Made by a program: the position numbers and the translations under genes. A stretch of 64,000 nucleotides of DNA, taken from positions 26,953,989-27,017,988 of the forward strand of contig NC_092572.1 of assembly GCF_037975245.1 (NCBI RefSeq), read 5' to 3'. Source of the stretch: Apostichopus japonicus (Eukaryota; Echinodermata; Holothuroidea; Aspidochirotida; Stichopodidae). This document shows, piece after piece, positions 62,222 through 64,000 of the stretch. Each line of letters begins with the position of its first letter. Position 1 is the stretch's first letter. Under the pieces are notes generated by a model. That model did not search any database and was not told the DNA's origin. It saw nothing but the letters and a program-made list of their open reading frames with translations.

Positions 62222-62712
62222 GTAAGTATAGTATTTTGTGAGTAGTACCAAGAAACTAATAAGATGACTTTATTTTTAGTGAATGTAGACCTGCATCAAA
62301 ATTTTCTTGGATATCGATTTGTTTAGTCATTTGAAATTCTGGCAACTTGTTAAGAATTTTGGCAGAGATTGTACGATTCCATTGTGAATTTTAGACTGTT
62401 ACAAGATAATCACAAAGGTGGGTTTTCTATTACATTCCGTAACAGGTAATTATATTGCTTTCTATATGGCATCAAATATCATACACAACTGGTTCATGTC
62501 AGATGTTATTCTCCCTTGAACAACATTTGTTGCCATGCATGGTAACAGTGTTTCAATTAATTATCATTTTCACAAATTAAACAGTGCTTACGTATCAGAA
62601 ACGAAAATCAGTAGTTCTCTTACATATATGCTTCCAATTGGATAAGATTGATGAATCCGATTTCTATGTTTCCTGCAATTGGAAGTGAATTTATTATTTT
62701 TGTTAATTACAG

Positions 62713-62733
62713 GCAGAGCTCATACTAACGCAT
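62713..62733 (+). CDS. Micro-exon 43 (21 nt), RAHTNA, GC start
   Basis: Acceptor GTTAATTACAG, donor GTAAGTATAG. Starts GC, the second intact copy whose junction residue would not be hydrophobic. Phase 1 RAHTNA; ends T. Confidence 0.7.
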
Positions 62734-63222
62734 GTAAGTATAGTATTTTGTGAGTAGTCTTAATATACTAATAAGATGTCTTCAATTTAATTGATTGGAG
62801 AGCTTCATCAATATTTCGTGGAGATCAATTTGTTCAGTCATTTAAAATTATGATAAGTTGAAAGGATGTTTGGTATAGACTGTACAATTCCATGGTATAT
62901 GTTATACCGTAGCAAGATAATTAAAAACGTGAGTTCTGTATGACCCTCTATCACTGTAAATATCTTGCCTTTAAGAAGGCATCAAGTATCATATAAAGAT
63001 CTTCCATGTACGTCAGATGTTCTTACTCCCTTTAACGACATGTTGTTTTCAAGCAAAGTCACAAAGTTTTAATTAATTGTAATATTCACAAGTAATTTGA
63101 AGTACTTGACATCAGAATACAAGAGTTGTAGTTTTCTCCATGCATGCTTCTTAATGGATGCAATTGATGAATCTGGGTTCCTGAAATAGCAAGCCTTTTT
63201 TATGAATTTTGTTTACTTTCAG

Positions 63223-63243
63223 TTAAAGATGTTTCCTCTAAAC
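63223..63243 (+). CDS. Micro-exon 44 (21 nt), KDVSSK, TT start
   Basis: Acceptor TTTACTTTCAG, donor GTAAGTTAAA. Starts TT, which keeps a hydrophobic junction residue. Confidence 0.75.
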
Positions 63244-63675
63244 GTAAGTTAAATACTTTGTGACTAGTGCCAAGGTGCTTATAAGTTGTTATTTATTTCA
63301 AATGAATAGAGACCTTCATCAATGTCCATATTTTCGATATTTTGTCAATACATTCGTAATTTAACAGAATGGATGATGTCAATACCTCACTTCAGGTACT
63401 GTATTTTTTGTTGTTGTAAATCACGAAAGCATCACAAATCATTTACAGATCCGTCACCTCATATGCTATTTTTCTTCACAACATGTTGTCGTCATGCATG
63501 GTTAAAAGTTTTAATGAATTGGAATACTCCCAAGTAATGTGAACTACTTGGGTATCAAAATAGAAGAGTTGTAGGTCATCTTAATGTATGCTTCAATTGG
63601 ATGCATTTGATGAATCTGAGTTCTGTGCTCCCTGAAATAACGATTATTTTTTGTATTACCTTGGTCTTCTTTCAG

Positions 63676-63696
63676 TCGAAGCTGTTTCCTCTAAAC
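63676..63696 (+). CDS. Micro-exon 45 (21 nt), EAVSSK, last in window
   Basis: Acceptor CTTCTTTCAG, donor GTAAGTTAAG. Its downstream unit runs off the right edge, so more copies are expected. Confidence 0.75.
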
Positions 63697-64000
63697 GTAA
63701 GTTAAGAACTTCGTGATCAGTGCCAAGAAACTAATAAGTTGTTTTTTTTATTTTAAATGTATAGGGACCTACATCAATGTTCAGATCATTTTCAATTTTT
63801 GCGTCAATGGAAGCAACATAATGGATCATGTCAATACGTCACTTCAGTAGAAAGCGTCTGTATTTTTTTTATCATTTGTAAATCAAGAAGACATCAAGAA
63901 TCATATACAGATCCGTCACCTCATATGATATTTTTCTTTATCACATGCTATTTTCATGCATGGTAACAGAGTTTTAATTGGAATATTCACAAGTAATGTA

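Larger units (their letters stand above)
34512..64000 (+). repeat. Tandem array of micro-exon-bearing units, about 450-520 bp each
   Basis: From about 34512 to the end of the window the sequence is a tandem array of diverged units. A unit reads, in order: the exon donor GTAAGT(A/T), GTAGTACCAAGAAACTAAT, GATATCAATTTGTTCAGTCA, GAGACTGTACAATTCCAT, AGGCATCAAGTATCATATAC, AACATGTTGTTCTCATGCAT, GTTGCAATTAATTGTAATAT, CTTGTGTATCAGAA, GATGCAATTGATGAATCTG, then the acceptor. Spacing between neighbouring micro-exons clusters near 515 bp in one unit class and near 465 bp in another. Higher-order periods occur too: about 1364 bp at 40267-43509 (two micro-exons per period) and about 893 bp at 45801-47609. 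Some units have lost the micro-exon or carry insertions. The array does not end within the window. Confidence 0.97.

Noticed and set aside
34512-64000. CRISPR-like or satellite interpretation of the repeats
   Set aside because: Units are too long and too diverged for CRISPR and the genome is eukaryotic. A pure satellite would not be expected to keep 21-nt segments free of indels between good splice sites; I keep satellite origin only as the null hypothesis in the findings.

Overview
This is an AT-rich window of animal nuclear DNA: short coding exons with GT/AG borders sit in introns of about 0.6 to 8 kb, among decayed LINEs, MITE-like elements and a tRNA-derived SINE. A ZU5-domain gene together with CR1, RTE and L1/Tx1-like LINE remains suggests a marine invertebrate, perhaps a deuterostome such as an echinoderm. 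That assignment is inference; no gene here fixes the species.

Layout. At 268-447 there is one good exon of an unidentified minus-strand gene. From 4607 to 27155 eleven plus-strand exons join in one reading frame and encode the middle and C-terminal parts of a ZU5-domain protein; its first exon is not visible. A twelfth, probably terminal exon with an in-frame stop lies at 33119-33237. The introns carry a decayed hAT-like transposase (about 7790-8975), an internally deleted RTE-type LINE on the minus strand (about 9905-12130), a hAT-type MITE (13556-13936), a 5'-truncated L1/Tx1-like LINE on the plus strand (about 15600-16612), and a dead CR1-type LINE on the minus strand (about 27315-30245).

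From about 34512 to the right edge (29.5 kb, and not ended there) the window is a tandem array of diverged units of roughly 450-520 bp. By eye each unit carries one candidate micro-exon of exactly 21 nt between a 3' splice site (mostly ...TTTCAG or ...ATYACAG) and a near-consensus 5' splice site (GTAAGT). I count 45 with both AG and GT present, six more 21-mers with one splice site destroyed, and two truncated copies. All share the plus-strand orientation of the ZU5 gene. Read in phase 1, the phase in which ZU5-gene exon 27038-27155 ends, all 51 full-length copies are open; phases 0 and 2 hit stops. Each micro-exon would add one seven-residue repeat, such as L-EDVSSK or L-RDASFR, so any number could be included or skipped without a frameshift.

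Main inference: the array is a micro-exon cassette bank, either an alternative 3' part of the ZU5 gene or a separate gene starting in or beyond the window. The sequence supports the splice sites, the exon length and the phase. It does not show transcription, and linkage to the ZU5 gene is not proven.
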